A DNA stretch of 64,000 nt from WTGA01 sp965214055 (GCA_965214055.1 OZ243931.1:186001-250000); one strand, 5' to 3'; numbered from the stretch's first letter, positions 17,939 to 26,481 are shown. Notes: generated by a model from the letters alone, not told the origin. Translations and numbers: made by a program.

Positions 17939-19255
17939 CTAATCCAGCAGCCGGGGATCGTGGTGAAATTTCGTCAGCAATTCATAACCGGTTTCGGTAA
18001 TCAACACCTGGTCTTCCAGCTTCACCCCTTCCCGGCCCCCCACTTCACCGATATAGGCCTCCACGCACAGGCACATCCCCGGTTCGAGCACGCCATCATA
18101 TCCGCTTTTTTCCCAGTATTCCGGGTAATAGATGGCCGGGTATTCATCGCACAATCCGACCCCGTGATACTTCACCCCATATTGCTGGGGCCGGTATTTT
18201 TCGGCAAGCTGATTGCCGCCAAAAGTGAGTTCCCTGAAAGTCAAGCCGGGCTTCAACAGTTCCATGTCCTCCATAATGTGCTCATGGGCCACCTGGAACA
18301 GCTGTTTCTGTTCCGCCGTGGCCTTGCCGTCCCCCGCCAGCCAGGTGCGTGACATGTCGACACAATACCCGTACACCCCGACAAGGTCGGTATCGAGTCC
18401 CACTAAGTCTCCCTCCTGGATGATCCGGGGACCGCACTCCGACATCCATGGATTCGTCCGCGGACCGGTCGAAAGAAGACGGGTCTCAATCCAGTCCCCT
18501 CCTCGCTTTGAATTGCCATAATGCAGGTGTGCCCACAATTCATTTTCACTGATCCCCGGCTCAATGGCTTCCTCGAATTCCAGCAGTGTTTTCTCACAGG
18601 CCGCCACCGCACAGCGCATCGCTTTCATTTCATTGTGGTTCTTGATCTCCCGGGCGGTTTCCATCAGACCCATCCCGTCGTGCATGACGCAGATGTTCTT
18701 CCTTTCCAGTTCCCGAAGACCGACAATTTCAATGCGGTCCACGGCCAGCCGCCGGTTCCCTCCCCCGTGGGCAGTGATCAACTCTGCGATCTCGGTAGCG
18801 AACAGAGCCGCTTTTTCTTCACATCGGCTCCCGCCGGGAAAATAAAAGAACGTGGTCATTGGCCGGATTTCGTCAACCAGGGGCAAATGATGACTCAAAT
18901 GCTGGCATCCATGAAAATCAAACATCACCACGGGACCATCGGTGGCAATGAAACACGCCCGGGCCGCATTATGGGTAATCCACAATTGCATATTCGTACT
19001 GTCCGTTGCATAGCGGTGGTTCAGCGGATCAAATAACAGGATCCCCGCATAGTCCCGTTTGCGCAACTGATCCCGAACCCGTTCAAGACGGTATTCCCTC
19101 AATGCCGCCATATCCGGGCACTCCAGCCCCAGAGCCTCCCATTCGTCAAAAGCCAGCTGGCTGGGCCCGATTTCTATCCGGTCATTCTCATCCGGGGTAT
19201 TGTCGGGTTTGTATTTTTTAAAGCTGCGTTGCAGCGCACTTTCATAACGGTTCAT
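17939..19255 (-). CDS. dddP: DMSP lyase DddP
   Basis: DddP is an M24-fold metalloenzyme that cleaves dimethylsulfoniopropionate to dimethyl sulfide and acrylate. The 438-residue product carries the characteristic amino-terminal segment ENDRIEIGPSQLAFDEW and FDPLNHRYATDSTNMQLW. All expected iron ligands are visible: two Asp in GLDTDLVG, Asp in CVDMSRTW, His in VKYHGVGLCDEYP, Glu in LCVEAYIG, Glu in VKLEDQVLIT; the catalytic Asp is the one in GLCDE. ATG 19255 was chosen over an in-frame upstream start because it gives the usual family length. acuI lies upstream on the same strand, which matches DMSP catabolism via acrylate and acryloyl-CoA. No dmdA demethylase gene is in this window. Confidence 0.93.
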   Translation of the reverse strand: MNRYESALQRSFKKYKPDNTPDENDRIEIGPSQLAFDEWEALGLECPDMAALREYRLERVRDQLRKRDYAGILLFDPLNHRYATDSTNMQLWITHNAARACFIATDGPVVMFDFHGCQHLSHHLPLVDEIRPMTTFFYFPGGSRCEEKAALFATEIAELITAHGGGNRRLAVDRIEIVGLRELERKNICVMHDGMGLMETAREIKNHNEMKAMRCAVAACEKTLLEFEEAIEPGISENELWAHLHYGNSKRGGDWIETRLLSTGPRTNPWMSECGPRIIQEGDLVGLDTDLVGVYGYCVDMSRTWLAGDGKATAEQKQLFQVAHEHIMEDMELLKPGLTFRELTFGGNQLAEKYRPQQYGVKYHGVGLCDEYPAIYYPEYWEKSGYDGVLEPGMCLCVEAYIGEVGGREGVKLEDQVLITETGYELLTKFHHDPRLLD

Positions 19256-19342
19256 ATCACTCTTTGCGCTCCTGAGGTTACCCGGGAACTGAATACTCAA
19301 ACCCGGCATGGCAATGGATAGGTTTCCGATGACTCAGGGCCT

Positions 19343-19371
19343 AATTTAAATTGCCGTGGAAGGGTTTGCAA
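19343..19371 (-). promoter_or_regulatory. Candidate sigma-70 promoter of dddP
   Basis: Reading the minus strand, TTGCAA (19371-19366) and TAAATT (19348-19343) are separated by exactly 17 bases, which fits a sigma-70 promoter. Transcription would start about 80 bases before the dddP ATG. The boxes are not perfect, so this is a prediction only. Confidence 0.35.
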
Positions 19372-19624
19372 TAGACCATATCCACAATCCCTGAACCGGA
19401 TTCACTGGCTCCCCTGTTTCCTGAAGCCCCTCTTGACTTCCGGTATTTCGAGTAATAGGGGTTATTCCCGACCCCGTGGTCCCAGGAATTGGAGTTTTGC
19501 CGATTGAGGGTTCGTTTCCAGTCACATCGTTTCAGGGCCACGAACCGATGGGAGTGGTGCCAATGAAAAGACATGGTGGCATCAGAATAACCGGGATCTC
19601 ATTGCACAACCTGCCAACCACCCA

Positions 19625-19692
19625 TTTTGTGACTCACTTTTAACAAAATATGAGCTACAAAGTATTTTGTGTATCATCCGTGAGCCACAAAA
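19625..19692. repeat. Inverted repeat with TTTTGTG-ACTCA half sites
   Basis: Arms 19625-19637 and 19680-19692 are 13-base reverse complements with one mismatch. A third, related half site (TGAGCTACAAAG) lies between them from 19651. Three copies of one half site within 70 bases suggest a cluster of regulator-binding sites, about 370 bases before dddP. The regulator is not known. A related ACACAA/TTGTGT repeat lies at 5073-5137. Confidence 0.6.
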
Positions 19693-19828
19693 CCGTGCAC
19701 GCAAACGGAGGTGCCGGCCTTTTTTCACCTTGGCTTGAGGTCCACCGGGTGTCCGGTCCTTCACGGACCGTCGTCCACCGCAACCCCGGTTCAGGGGCCT
19801 GGATAAAGTCCCCGGTATGGGTAAACGG

Positions 19829-20818
19829 CTATTGTACCTTGACGATGGTTCTTCCCCAGTTGGTACCCTCCAGATAACTGTCAAAGGTCTCGACCAGCTG
19901 GTCCAGTTCAATTTCCCGGGTCACCACCCTGTCCAGGTGCCGGGGTTTAAGATCGGTACCGAGCCGCTCCCAGATTGCATTTCTGACGGAAGTGGGCATC
20001 TCAATCGAGTTGATCCCCAACAGCGAAACCCCCCGCAAAATGAAGGGCATGACGGTGGTATTCAACTTGAAATCCGCGACCAGGCCGATACTCGCGATGT
20101 TTCCCCAGGGTTTGACCGTGCGGGTCAGCCATGCCAGCGTCTCCCCCCCGGCATTGTCCACCGCACCGCCCCAGAGCGCTTTTTCCAGGGGCCGGGTTCC
20201 CATTTCCAGGGTATGCCGGTCAATGAATTCCGACGCCCCCAGTTCCCTTAAAAAACCATGCTGATCCGGCTTTCCCGTAAAGGCAGCGACCGTGTACCCA
20301 TTGGAGGACAGGATATCGGTGGCAATGCTCCCGACCCCGCCGGTGGCTCCGGTGACGACAATGGGGCCGTGTTCCGGGGTTTGATTGTTTTCTTCCATGC
20401 GCACAACGGCCATGGCCGCGGTAAAGCCCGCTGTCCCAATAGCCATGGCTTCCCGAAGACTGATTCCCGAAGGCAGGGGGACAACACAACCGGCCTTGAC
20501 CCGGGCGATTTCCGAATAACCGCCATCGGCGGTTTCGGACAGCCCGCACCCGCAGACCAGCACCTCATCGCCTTCCCTGAACCGGCCATCCACCGACTCC
20601 ATCACCACTCCGGAAAGGTCAATGCCTCCGTTCAGGGGATATTGGCGAAGGATTTTGCCCCGACCCGTGGCAGCCAGGACATCCTTGAAATTGATACCGG
20701 ACCATTTCACGGAAACCACCACTTCACCTTCGGTCAGGTCATTGATGGAAAGCTGCTCATAATCGGCAACTATTTTTCTATCTATCTGGTTGATTCTGAA
20801 TGATTTAAATGAAGTCAT
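19829..20818 (-). CDS. acuI: Acryloyl-CoA reductase, AcuI/YhdH type
   Basis: The 329-residue MDR-superfamily protein has the YhdH/AcuI length and motifs: SGINFKDVLAATGRGKI, PLNGGIDLSGVV, GTAGFTAAMAV, the nucleotide-binding GATGGVGSIATDIL, and a carboxyl end TNWGRTIVKVQ. AcuI reduces acryloyl-CoA to propionyl-CoA with NADPH, which detoxifies the acrylate made by DddP. The location just upstream of dddP on the same strand supports this function. About 570 bases separate it from dddP, so the two may have separate promoters. Confidence 0.88.
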   Translation of the reverse strand: MTSFKSFRINQIDRKIVADYEQLSINDLTEGEVVVSVKWSGINFKDVLAATGRGKILRQYPLNGGIDLSGVVMESVDGRFREGDEVLVCGCGLSETADGGYSEIARVKAGCVVPLPSGISLREAMAIGTAGFTAAMAVVRMEENNQTPEHGPIVVTGATGGVGSIATDILSSNGYTVAAFTGKPDQHGFLRELGASEFIDRHTLEMGTRPLEKALWGGAVDNAGGETLAWLTRTVKPWGNIASIGLVADFKLNTTVMPFILRGVSLLGINSIEMPTSVRNAIWERLGTDLKPRHLDRVVTREIELDQLVETFDSYLEGTNWGRTIVKVQ

Positions 20819-20846
20819 AATGGCAATTTTCGATGGTGGAACTGGA

Positions 20847-21476
20847 TCAGATCCGTTGACGGAGCGGGCTGGACCGGGGAAAATGCGCCTTCAGAAATTC
20901 CATCTGGTCGGCCAGGATTTTCCGGCCCTGCAGGTAAATGTATTCGGCATGGGTGGGGGTGAACGGCACCGCAATCAATTGCATCCCGGCCTGTTCCGGA
21001 GTTCGCCCGGCCTTGAAGTTGTTGCACCGAATACAGGCGGTGACCACATTGTTCCAGTGGTCCTTCCCACCCTGGCTGAATGGCGTGACATGATCCCGGG
21101 AAAGCTGGTTTGCCGGATACTCCTCCCCGCAGTAAAGGCACAGGTGGCCATCGCGCTGGAAAAGCGGAATATTGTGCAAGGGAGGCCGGTAGTCCTTTTT
21201 GGCACCCCACCCCAGGCTTGATCCATGGGTGGCGATGATGGAATTCACCTCCAGGGTACTTTGCTGTCCGCTGAGGCGGTTGTTCCCACCGTGTACCACC
21301 ATGGCAAACTCACCACAGGTATAGGCCACCTGGTCCAGGCTCATCAATGTAACTGCCCGCCTGAAATGGATCCATTCCAGGGGCATGCCCGAAACATCGG
21401 TTCGCAGAATGGGTTGGATGAGTTCCAGCATCTTGGTTTTGTTGTCACGGTACAGGGAGCGGAGGTACTCTATCAC
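20847..21476 (-). CDS. HNH endonuclease-domain protein
   Basis: The 209-residue protein has an HNH nuclease domain near residues 110-165: LCLYCGEEYP, then SRDHVTPFSQGGKDHWNN, and CIRCNNFKAGRTPEQAGM. Two Cys-x2-Cys pairs supply the structural zinc. The amino-terminal half (TLMSLDQVAYTCGE) is common to bacterial single-domain HNH proteins. No toxin or phage gene is near, so it may be a housekeeping nuclease of unknown role. It lies 17 bases before pgpA's 3' end on the same strand. Confidence 0.85.
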   Translation of the reverse strand: MIEYLRSLYRDNKTKMLELIQPILRTDVSGMPLEWIHFRRAVTLMSLDQVAYTCGEFAMVVHGGNNRLSGQQSTLEVNSIIATHGSSLGWGAKKDYRPPLHNIPLFQRDGHLCLYCGEEYPANQLSRDHVTPFSQGGKDHWNNVVTACIRCNNFKAGRTPEQAGMQLIAVPFTPTHAEYIYLQGRKILADQMEFLKAHFPRSSPLRQRI

Positions 21477-21493
21477 AAAGAGGGCCGCCCCCG

Positions 21494-21976
21494 CTAAAAC
21501 TCGAAGTATACCAGTATCCCCCGCAATACGAGACCGGCAAAGACCGCAGCAATGAGGTCGTCCAGCATGATCCCGAGGCCTCCGTGTATTTTGTTGTCAA
21601 CATAGCGGATCGGCCAGGGTTTCCATATGTCAAAAATCCGGAAAAGGACCACTCCCGCCGCCAGTGCCGTCCAGCTGAACGGAACGAACAGCAGGGTCAC
21701 CATCAGCCCCACCATTTCATCCCACACGATCCCTGGATGGTCATGCGTTCCCAGTGTATCGGCAGCAACCTGGCAAATATGCACCCCGGCCACGGCGAAC
21801 ACGAAGACGACCACGACGCACAGGGTGGCGGGCAGCTCGCTGAGTGCCCAGACGATGGGTACCGCGGCCAGGGTTCCCAGGGTCCCCGGGGCCACCGGGG
21901 ATATCCCCGTCCCGAAGCCGAAGGCCAGAACATGGATGGGGGAGCGAAACAGATCCGGGGAGGTGACCCTACGCAT
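21494..21976 (-). CDS. pgpA: Phosphatidylglycerophosphatase A
   Basis: PgpA dephosphorylates phosphatidylglycerophosphate in phospholipid synthesis. The product shows FGFGTGISPVAPGTLGTL at the start, WDEMVGL for the metal-binding acidic pair, FRIFDIWKPWPI and a hydrophobic carboxyl end with about four membrane segments. The ATG at 21976 overlaps the nusB stop by eight bases. In many relatives thiL sits between nusB and pgpA; here it is missing and the two overlap directly. Confidence 0.9.
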   Translation of the reverse strand: MRRVTSPDLFRSPIHVLAFGFGTGISPVAPGTLGTLAAVPIVWALSELPATLCVVVVFVFAVAGVHICQVAADTLGTHDHPGIVWDEMVGLMVTLLFVPFSWTALAAGVVLFRIFDIWKPWPIRYVDNKIHGGLGIMLDDLIAAVFAGLVLRGILVYFEF

Positions 21977-22388
21977 TGCTGCGCACCGCGGCAGCGACCT
22001 TGTCGAGGACCCCGTTGACGTACCGGTAGGCATGTTCCGACGCAAAGATCTTGGACAGTTCCACCGCTTCGTTCAGGATCACCCTGACGGGAATATCTTC
22101 TTCAAAAACCAGCTCATAGGTGCCGATACGGAGAATCGCCTGTTCAATCAGGTCGACCTTTTCCATTTCACGGTCCAGGTGCCGGGAAATGCGCGGGTCA
22201 ATCTCCCCGATATGACCGGGCACTGCGGTAATCAGCTTCTGAAAATAGGCAAGATGCTTCCCGCAAAGTTGCGGATTGCTGATGAAACTGTCTTCGATCT
22301 GGGACGGGGACTGTCCCGTCAGAGCCCATTGATAGAGCGCCTGGACGGCGCACCGTCTCGCCAGGTGTCGGCCACTTCTTGCCATCAC
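21969..22388 (-). CDS. nusB: Transcription antitermination factor NusB
   Basis: The 139-residue protein matches NusB, which with NusE binds boxA RNA in rRNA antitermination. Supporting stretches are RHLARRCAVQALYQW at the start, LIEQAILRIGTYEL, VILNEAVELSKIF and the end YVNGVLDKVAA. An AAGGAG Shine-Dalgarno lies eight bases before the ATG. It follows ribH, as in E. coli, and is coupled to pgpA. Confidence 0.95.
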   Translation of the reverse strand: MMARSGRHLARRCAVQALYQWALTGQSPSQIEDSFISNPQLCGKHLAYFQKLITAVPGHIGEIDPRISRHLDREMEKVDLIEQAILRIGTYELVFEEDIPVRVILNEAVELSKIFASEHAYRYVNGVLDKVAAAVRSNA

Positions 22389-22455
22389 TACTCCTTTCTC
22401 AGCGCCAACCCATCACCTGTTCTGGATACCGCGGTTCCAGGCGGGTGGACAGCGG

Positions 22456-22923
22456 TTATATTTTTTTCAGCAGATCCACCATTTCGATCCCTGCCCGGGC
22501 GGCGTCCACCCCCTTGTTGCCCGCCTTGGTCCCGGCTCTTTCGATGGCCTGTTCAACGGTGTCTGTGGTCAGCACACCAAAAATCACCGGAACGTCACCG
22601 CTCAGGTTCAGTTGTGCGATCCCCCGGGCACACTCCCCTGCAACATAATCAAAATGCGCGGTCGCACCGCGAATGACCGCTCCCAGGGCGATAACACACT
22701 CGTACTTCCCGGACTCAACCAGCCGGCGTGCGGCCATGGGAATCTCAAACGCACCCGGCACCCAGATGCAATCAATCTCTTCCTCCAAAATGCCATGGCT
22801 GACCAGAGTTTCCGTTGCCCCGGCCACCAGCCTGTCCGTGATGAACTGGTTGAATCGGCCCGCAACCATGGCGTATCGCCCGGAAGGGTGGTTGAAATCT
22901 CCACTCACATTATTCATTGGCAT
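22456..22923 (-). CDS. ribH: 6,7-dimethyl-8-ribityllumazine synthase
   Basis: RibH condenses ribulose-derived dihydroxybutanone phosphate with the pyrimidine intermediate to form lumazine, the last step before riboflavin. The 155-residue product shows AMVAGRFNQFITDRL, WVPGAFEIPMAARRL, ALGAVIRGATAHFDYVA, and RAGTKAGNKGVDAARAGIEM. The start overlaps the end of ribBA. A second ATG two codons later is also possible. Confidence 0.95.
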   Translation of the reverse strand: MPMNNVSGDFNHPSGRYAMVAGRFNQFITDRLVAGATETLVSHGILEEEIDCIWVPGAFEIPMAARRLVESGKYECVIALGAVIRGATAHFDYVAGECARGIAQLNLSGDVPVIFGVLTTDTVEQAIERAGTKAGNKGVDAARAGIEMVDLLKKI

Positions 22924-24166
22924 TCATCCAGTTTTGAAGTTGCTTGGGATTTTTTACATATTCCACGATTTCCAGTCCGAATCCGGACAATCCGCGAGCT
23001 TTTTTCCTCCTGCCCAGCGCCATCACCTTTTTCACTCCAAGATTGGCAAGAATCTGGCCCCCCGCTCCCAGCATGCGCAGGTGGCCGTTTTCTTCCATGG
23101 CCGTGTGCTTCCGGTTTTCGTTCCGGGCCCGGGCGCGCTGCAGGTTGATGCGCTCCACCAGTTCACCGGAATTTTCATGGTAGGACAAAATCACGACAAC
23201 CCCGGAGGGTTGTCCGGCCACCGCTTCCAATGCATTTTCAAGGGTCCAGCTCGACGGGGAATCCGGGTGCAGGGCAACATCAAAAATGCCCCGGTGGATG
23301 TGGACCCGCACCGGGGTGACCTGGTCTGGCCGGATATCTCCCTTGACCAGCGCCAGGTGGGTACCGCCTTCCATCACGTCACGAAAAACAACCGATTGAA
23401 ACAGGCCCTGTTTGATCTGGAGGGGTGCCTGGGAAACCCGCTCCACCGTTGGCTCGTTCTTCAGTCTGAAGCGGATCAAATCGGCGATAGTCCCCAGCTT
23501 CAAACCATGTTCCCGGCTGAATCTGACCAGGTCAGGCAACCGCGCCATGGTCCCGTCTTCCTTCAATATCTCGCAAATTGCGCTCGCAGGCTCGAAACCA
23601 CAGAGCCGGGCCATGTCGACGCCCGCCTCCGTATGCCCCGCCCGGGTGAGTACTCCCCCCATCTGGGCCCGGATGGGGAAAATATGACCGGGGGTGACCA
23701 GGTCTTCCGGTCGTGCCTCCCTGCCCACTGCGGCCATGATGGTCACCGCCCGGTCCTGGGCGGAAATCCCCGTTGTGACCCCTTCAGCCGCCTCAATGGA
23801 TACGGTAAAGTTGGTGGAAAACCGGGAACTGTTCCGACTGGCCATCAATGGCAGTTCCAGTTGATGGCACCGGTCTTCCGTTAACGTCAGGCAAATCAGT
23901 CCCTTGCCCTTGGAGGCCATGAAATTGACCTGGGAGTCCGTCACACACTCTGCCGCCACCATGAGGTCTCCCTCATTTTCCCGGTCCGGATCATCCACCA
24001 TAATCACCATTTTTCCCTGGCGGTAGTCCTCCAGGATATCTTCAATACGGTCAAAAACGATGGGCTCTCTGTTCACGACTGGCGGTCCTCCAGTATGCGG
24101 TTTTCTCTGGAGGTAGTCCTCCAGGATATCTTCAACACGGTCAAAAACGACGGGTTCTCTGTTCAC
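22910..24166 (-). CDS. ribBA: 3,4-dihydroxy-2-butanone-4-phosphate synthase with degenerate GTP cyclohydrolase II domain
   Basis: The amino-terminal RibB domain is complete (DDPDRENEGDLMVAA, then RAGHTEAGVDMARL) and makes the four-carbon riboflavin precursor. The carboxyl half corresponds to RibA, but the three zinc cysteines of GTP cyclohydrolase II are absent, so it is of the RibBX kind common in gammaproteobacteria and probably lacks that activity. A separate ribA would be needed elsewhere. The first 30 residues repeat the next 30 because of a 90-base tandem duplication (see 24022-24190), so two GTG starts with nearly identical Shine-Dalgarno sequences exist, at 24166 and 24076. The longer protein is 418 residues, the shorter 388, and the shorter one fits normal RibB length. 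Confidence 0.9.
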   Translation of the reverse strand: MNREPVVFDRVEDILEDYLQRKPHTGGPPVVNREPIVFDRIEDILEDYRQGKMVIMVDDPDRENEGDLMVAAECVTDSQVNFMASKGKGLICLTLTEDRCHQLELPLMASRNSSRFSTNFTVSIEAAEGVTTGISAQDRAVTIMAAVGREARPEDLVTPGHIFPIRAQMGGVLTRAGHTEAGVDMARLCGFEPASAICEILKEDGTMARLPDLVRFSREHGLKLGTIADLIRFRLKNEPTVERVSQAPLQIKQGLFQSVVFRDVMEGGTHLALVKGDIRPDQVTPVRVHIHRGIFDVALHPDSPSSWTLENALEAVAGQPSGVVVILSYHENSGELVERINLQRARARNENRKHTAMEENGHLRMLGAGGQILANLGVKKVMALGRRKKARGLSGFGLEIVEYVKNPKQLQNWMNANE

Positions 24167-24190
24167 AGCTGACGGTCCTCCAGTATACGG
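24022..24190 (-). repeat. 90-base tandem duplication over the ribE/ribBA junction
   Basis: Two copies (24022-24100 and 24112-24190) are about 91% identical over 79 bases with a 90-base period. Each carries the carboxyl-terminal codons of ribE (ILEDRQ), a stop overlapping a GTG start, a GGAGG Shine-Dalgarno, and the first codons of ribBA (NREP..FDR.EDILEDY). The duplication is in frame with ribBA. Confidence 0.85.
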
Positions 24191-24777
24191 TGAATATAAC
24201 GTGCCACCTGGTCAACCTCAAGATGTACACGCCCTCCCTCCCGGAGTGTGCCGAACGTAGTATTTTCCAGGGTATGCGGAACCAGCATAACTTCAAAACA
24301 GGTCGTCGAGCCCCGGTCCACCACGGCATTCGTGGTCAAACTCACCCCATTGACGGCCACCGATCCCTTTTCGGCAATCAGCCTGCCCAGGGTGGACCGG
24401 TCCACCTCGAACCGCATGCTGGAAAATTCCGCCTCATCCCGGCGGTGAACGAGTTTTCCGACCCCATCGACATGCCCGAAAACCAGATGACCACCGAGCC
24501 TGGACTCCAGGGTCAGGGACAGTTCCAGGTTGACCGGCTGACCCGCCTTCCAGTCACCGATAAGGCATCGGTCCAGCGTTTCGGTAGACACATCGAAGTA
24601 TCCCGTATTTTCTTCCCGCTTTTTCAGTGTCAGGCAGGTGCCATCCACGGCAATGCTGTCGCCAGGCTGCATTTGAGCCGGATCCAGTTCGGACAATGCA
24701 ATGCCCAGGCACCTTCCGGTGCTCGTGGCCGTGTTCGAGACAACACGGCCCAGGGCCTGTATGATGCCGGTAAACAT
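24163..24777 (-). CDS. ribE: Riboflavin synthase alpha subunit
   Basis: The 204-residue enzyme dismutates two lumazine molecules to riboflavin. It shows the characteristic first residues MFTGIIQALGRV, the two internally repeated lumazine-binding domains, and the motifs DSIAVDGTCLTL (domain 1) and GSVAVNGVSLTTNAV (domain 2), with SRLGGHLVFGHVDGVG between them. The stop overlaps the ribBA start as GTGA. Its last codons are copied in the tandem duplication downstream. Confidence 0.95.
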   Translation of the reverse strand: MFTGIIQALGRVVSNTATSTGRCLGIALSELDPAQMQPGDSIAVDGTCLTLKKREENTGYFDVSTETLDRCLIGDWKAGQPVNLELSLTLESRLGGHLVFGHVDGVGKLVHRRDEAEFSSMRFEVDRSTLGRLIAEKGSVAVNGVSLTTNAVVDRGSTTCFEVMLVPHTLENTTFGTLREGGRVHLEVDQVARYIHRILEDRQL

Positions 24778-24783
24778 CCCCGT

Positions 24784-25914
24784 CTACCGCGGCGTCACGC
24801 CAAGGGTCAGCCGCAGGTCACGGCCCACGGCCACCACATCCCGGTATTCCAGGGAAATCCGGTCCGCAAGATGCCGGACTCCCGGAATGTCAAACATTCC
24901 CCGGGTACGGTTCCCCAACAGGTCCGGAGAAAGGTAAACAATGACTTCATCCACCAGACCCTGTTCAATCATGCTACCGCTTAACCTTGGCCCGGCTTCG
25001 AGCAGGACGGTATTCAACTCCCTTCGACCCAGTTCATGCATGGCGGCATGCAGGTCAATTCTTCCCCGGCTGGCGGGGCAGCGGATCACCTCCACGGAAT
25101 CCATGGCCCGGTTTTCAACGGGCTCATCCCCGGAAACCGAGGTAATGATCAACACGTTTCCATCATTGGATAAAATCTTCGCGGTGGCCGGGGTACTCAG
25201 GTTCGAATCCAGGACAATTCTCAGGGGTTGTCTTTGTATGCCCTCCCCCCGTGCGGTCATGTTCGGGTCATCCCGCAGCACCGTTCCCACCCCGGTCATG
25301 ATCGCGGAAGACTGTGCCCGCCACTGGTGGGCATCCCTGCGCGCAGCCTCGGAGGTAATCCACTGGCTTTCCCCGTCCAGCATCGCCGTCTTGCCGTCCA
25401 GGCTGGATGCCATCTTCAGGGTCACCCAGGGAATTCCGGTGGTGACCCGCTTGAGGAATCCCCGGTTGATCGTGCTCGCTTCGGCCCGGCCCGGCCCCAC
25501 CCGCACTTCCAGGCCCGCGCCTTTCAATTCGGACAGGCCGGAATGGTTCACCCGGGGGTCCGGGTCTGCAATGGCCGCCACCACCCGCTGTATCCCGGAT
25601 TTGACAATTGCCTTCACGCACGGAGGGGTCTTTCCATGATGGCTGCACGGCTCCAGGGTAACATACAGCGTGGCCCCCCGGGCCTGTTTCCCAGCCTGCC
25701 GGAGGGCCAGGACTTCAGCGTGATGCTGCCCCGCCACCTGGTGCCAGCCCTCACCCACCACCCGGCCATTTTTCACGACAATACTGCCCACCGCGGGATT
25801 GGGGTGGGTCGTGTTGATCCCCCTGCGCGCCAGCCTCAGCGCATGGGCCATGAACCGCTCATCATCCCCGGGGGATGGCTGGAAACCGGCTTCTCCCTGC
25901 CTATTCAGTTCCAT
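24784..25914 (-). CDS. ribD: Bifunctional riboflavin deaminase/reductase
   Basis: The protein combines a cytidine-deaminase-like domain (about 1-145) and a reductase domain. Zinc ligands are seen in HHAEV and PCSHHGKTPPC; the reductase has PWVTLKMASSLDGK and the NADPH-binding LLEAGPRLSGSM. It performs the second and third steps of the riboflavin pathway. ATG 25914 gives 376 residues; a TTG at 25926 is four codons upstream. It lies six bases before ribE and 52 bases after nrdR. Confidence 0.95.
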   Translation of the reverse strand: MELNRQGEAGFQPSPGDDERFMAHALRLARRGINTTHPNPAVGSIVVKNGRVVGEGWHQVAGQHHAEVLALRQAGKQARGATLYVTLEPCSHHGKTPPCVKAIVKSGIQRVVAAIADPDPRVNHSGLSELKGAGLEVRVGPGRAEASTINRGFLKRVTTGIPWVTLKMASSLDGKTAMLDGESQWITSEAARRDAHQWRAQSSAIMTGVGTVLRDDPNMTARGEGIQRQPLRIVLDSNLSTPATAKILSNDGNVLIITSVSGDEPVENRAMDSVEVIRCPASRGRIDLHAAMHELGRRELNTVLLEAGPRLSGSMIEQGLVDEVIVYLSPDLLGNRTRGMFDIPGVRHLADRISLEYRDVVAVGRDLRLTLGVTPR

Positions 25915-25966
25915 GTCAACATCCAAAACCGGTCATTCGATGCGCTCAATGCCATGCAGGGGCAGA

Positions 25967-26476
25967 TTATTTTTCGTCCTCATCGGAGAACAGGGACAAC
26001 TGGAATTGGTTGTCCCGGCTGGACAGGGACTCCCTCAACTCTTCGAGTTCATTACTAAAGGCCTCAATATTCTGAAACTGCCGGTAAACCGAGGCAAACC
26101 GGACGTACGCGACCTCATCGAGTTTTCGCAGTTCAGCCATCACCTGTTCCCCGATTCGTCGGGTACTGATCTCCCGGTCTCCTCTTCTGGCAAGCTCCTG
26201 CATGATCCGCCTGGTCACTCCCTCCACCTTATCTGCATCGACGGGGCGTTTTTCCAGTGCCCGCACCAGACCCCGCCGCAGCTTGTCCTTGCTGAACCGT
26301 TCCGTACGCCCGTCCGATTTGATCACGCCGGGCATATCAAAAACCACTTCCTCCAGGGTGGTAAACCTCTTCGAACAGGCCAGACATTCCCGTCGTCTTC
26401 GAACCCCATCCCGGCCTTCCCCCAGCCTGGAGTCAATGACCCTGGTATCTTCGCTAATGCAAAACGGGCAGCGCAT
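25967..26476 (-). CDS. nrdR: Ribonucleotide-reductase repressor NrdR
   Basis: NrdR represses nrd operons in response to ATP/dATP binding. The 169-residue product has the amino-terminal zinc ribbon (CPFC.....CLAC), the RRRECLACSKRFTT segment and the ATP-cone domain with GRTERFSKDKLRRGLVRAL and VAYVRFASVYRQF. It is at the head of the riboflavin block and five bases after secF, so it may be in one transcript with the Sec genes. Confidence 0.96.
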   Translation of the reverse strand: MRCPFCISEDTRVIDSRLGEGRDGVRRRRECLACSKRFTTLEEVVFDMPGVIKSDGRTERFSKDKLRRGLVRALEKRPVDADKVEGVTRRIMQELARRGDREISTRRIGEQVMAELRKLDEVAYVRFASVYRQFQNIEAFSNELEELRESLSSRDNQFQLSLFSDEDEK

Positions 26477-26481
26477 GGCTC

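Larger units (their letters stand above)
19256..19828. other. Intergenic region upstream of dddP
   Basis: These 573 bases separate acuI from dddP and hold no convincing gene. A short minus-strand frame at 19341-19574 lacks recognisable motifs. The region holds the candidate dddP promoter and a repeated TTTTGTGACTCA/TGAGCCACAAAA element, listed separately. Confidence 0.45.

Noticed and set aside
19341..19574. 77-codon minus-strand frame before dddP
   Set aside because: No recognisable motif, no ribosome binding site, and biased composition; probably chance.
22910..24166. RibBA as a full bifunctional enzyme
   Set aside because: The zinc cysteines of GTP cyclohydrolase II are absent from the carboxyl half, so only the RibB activity is supported.
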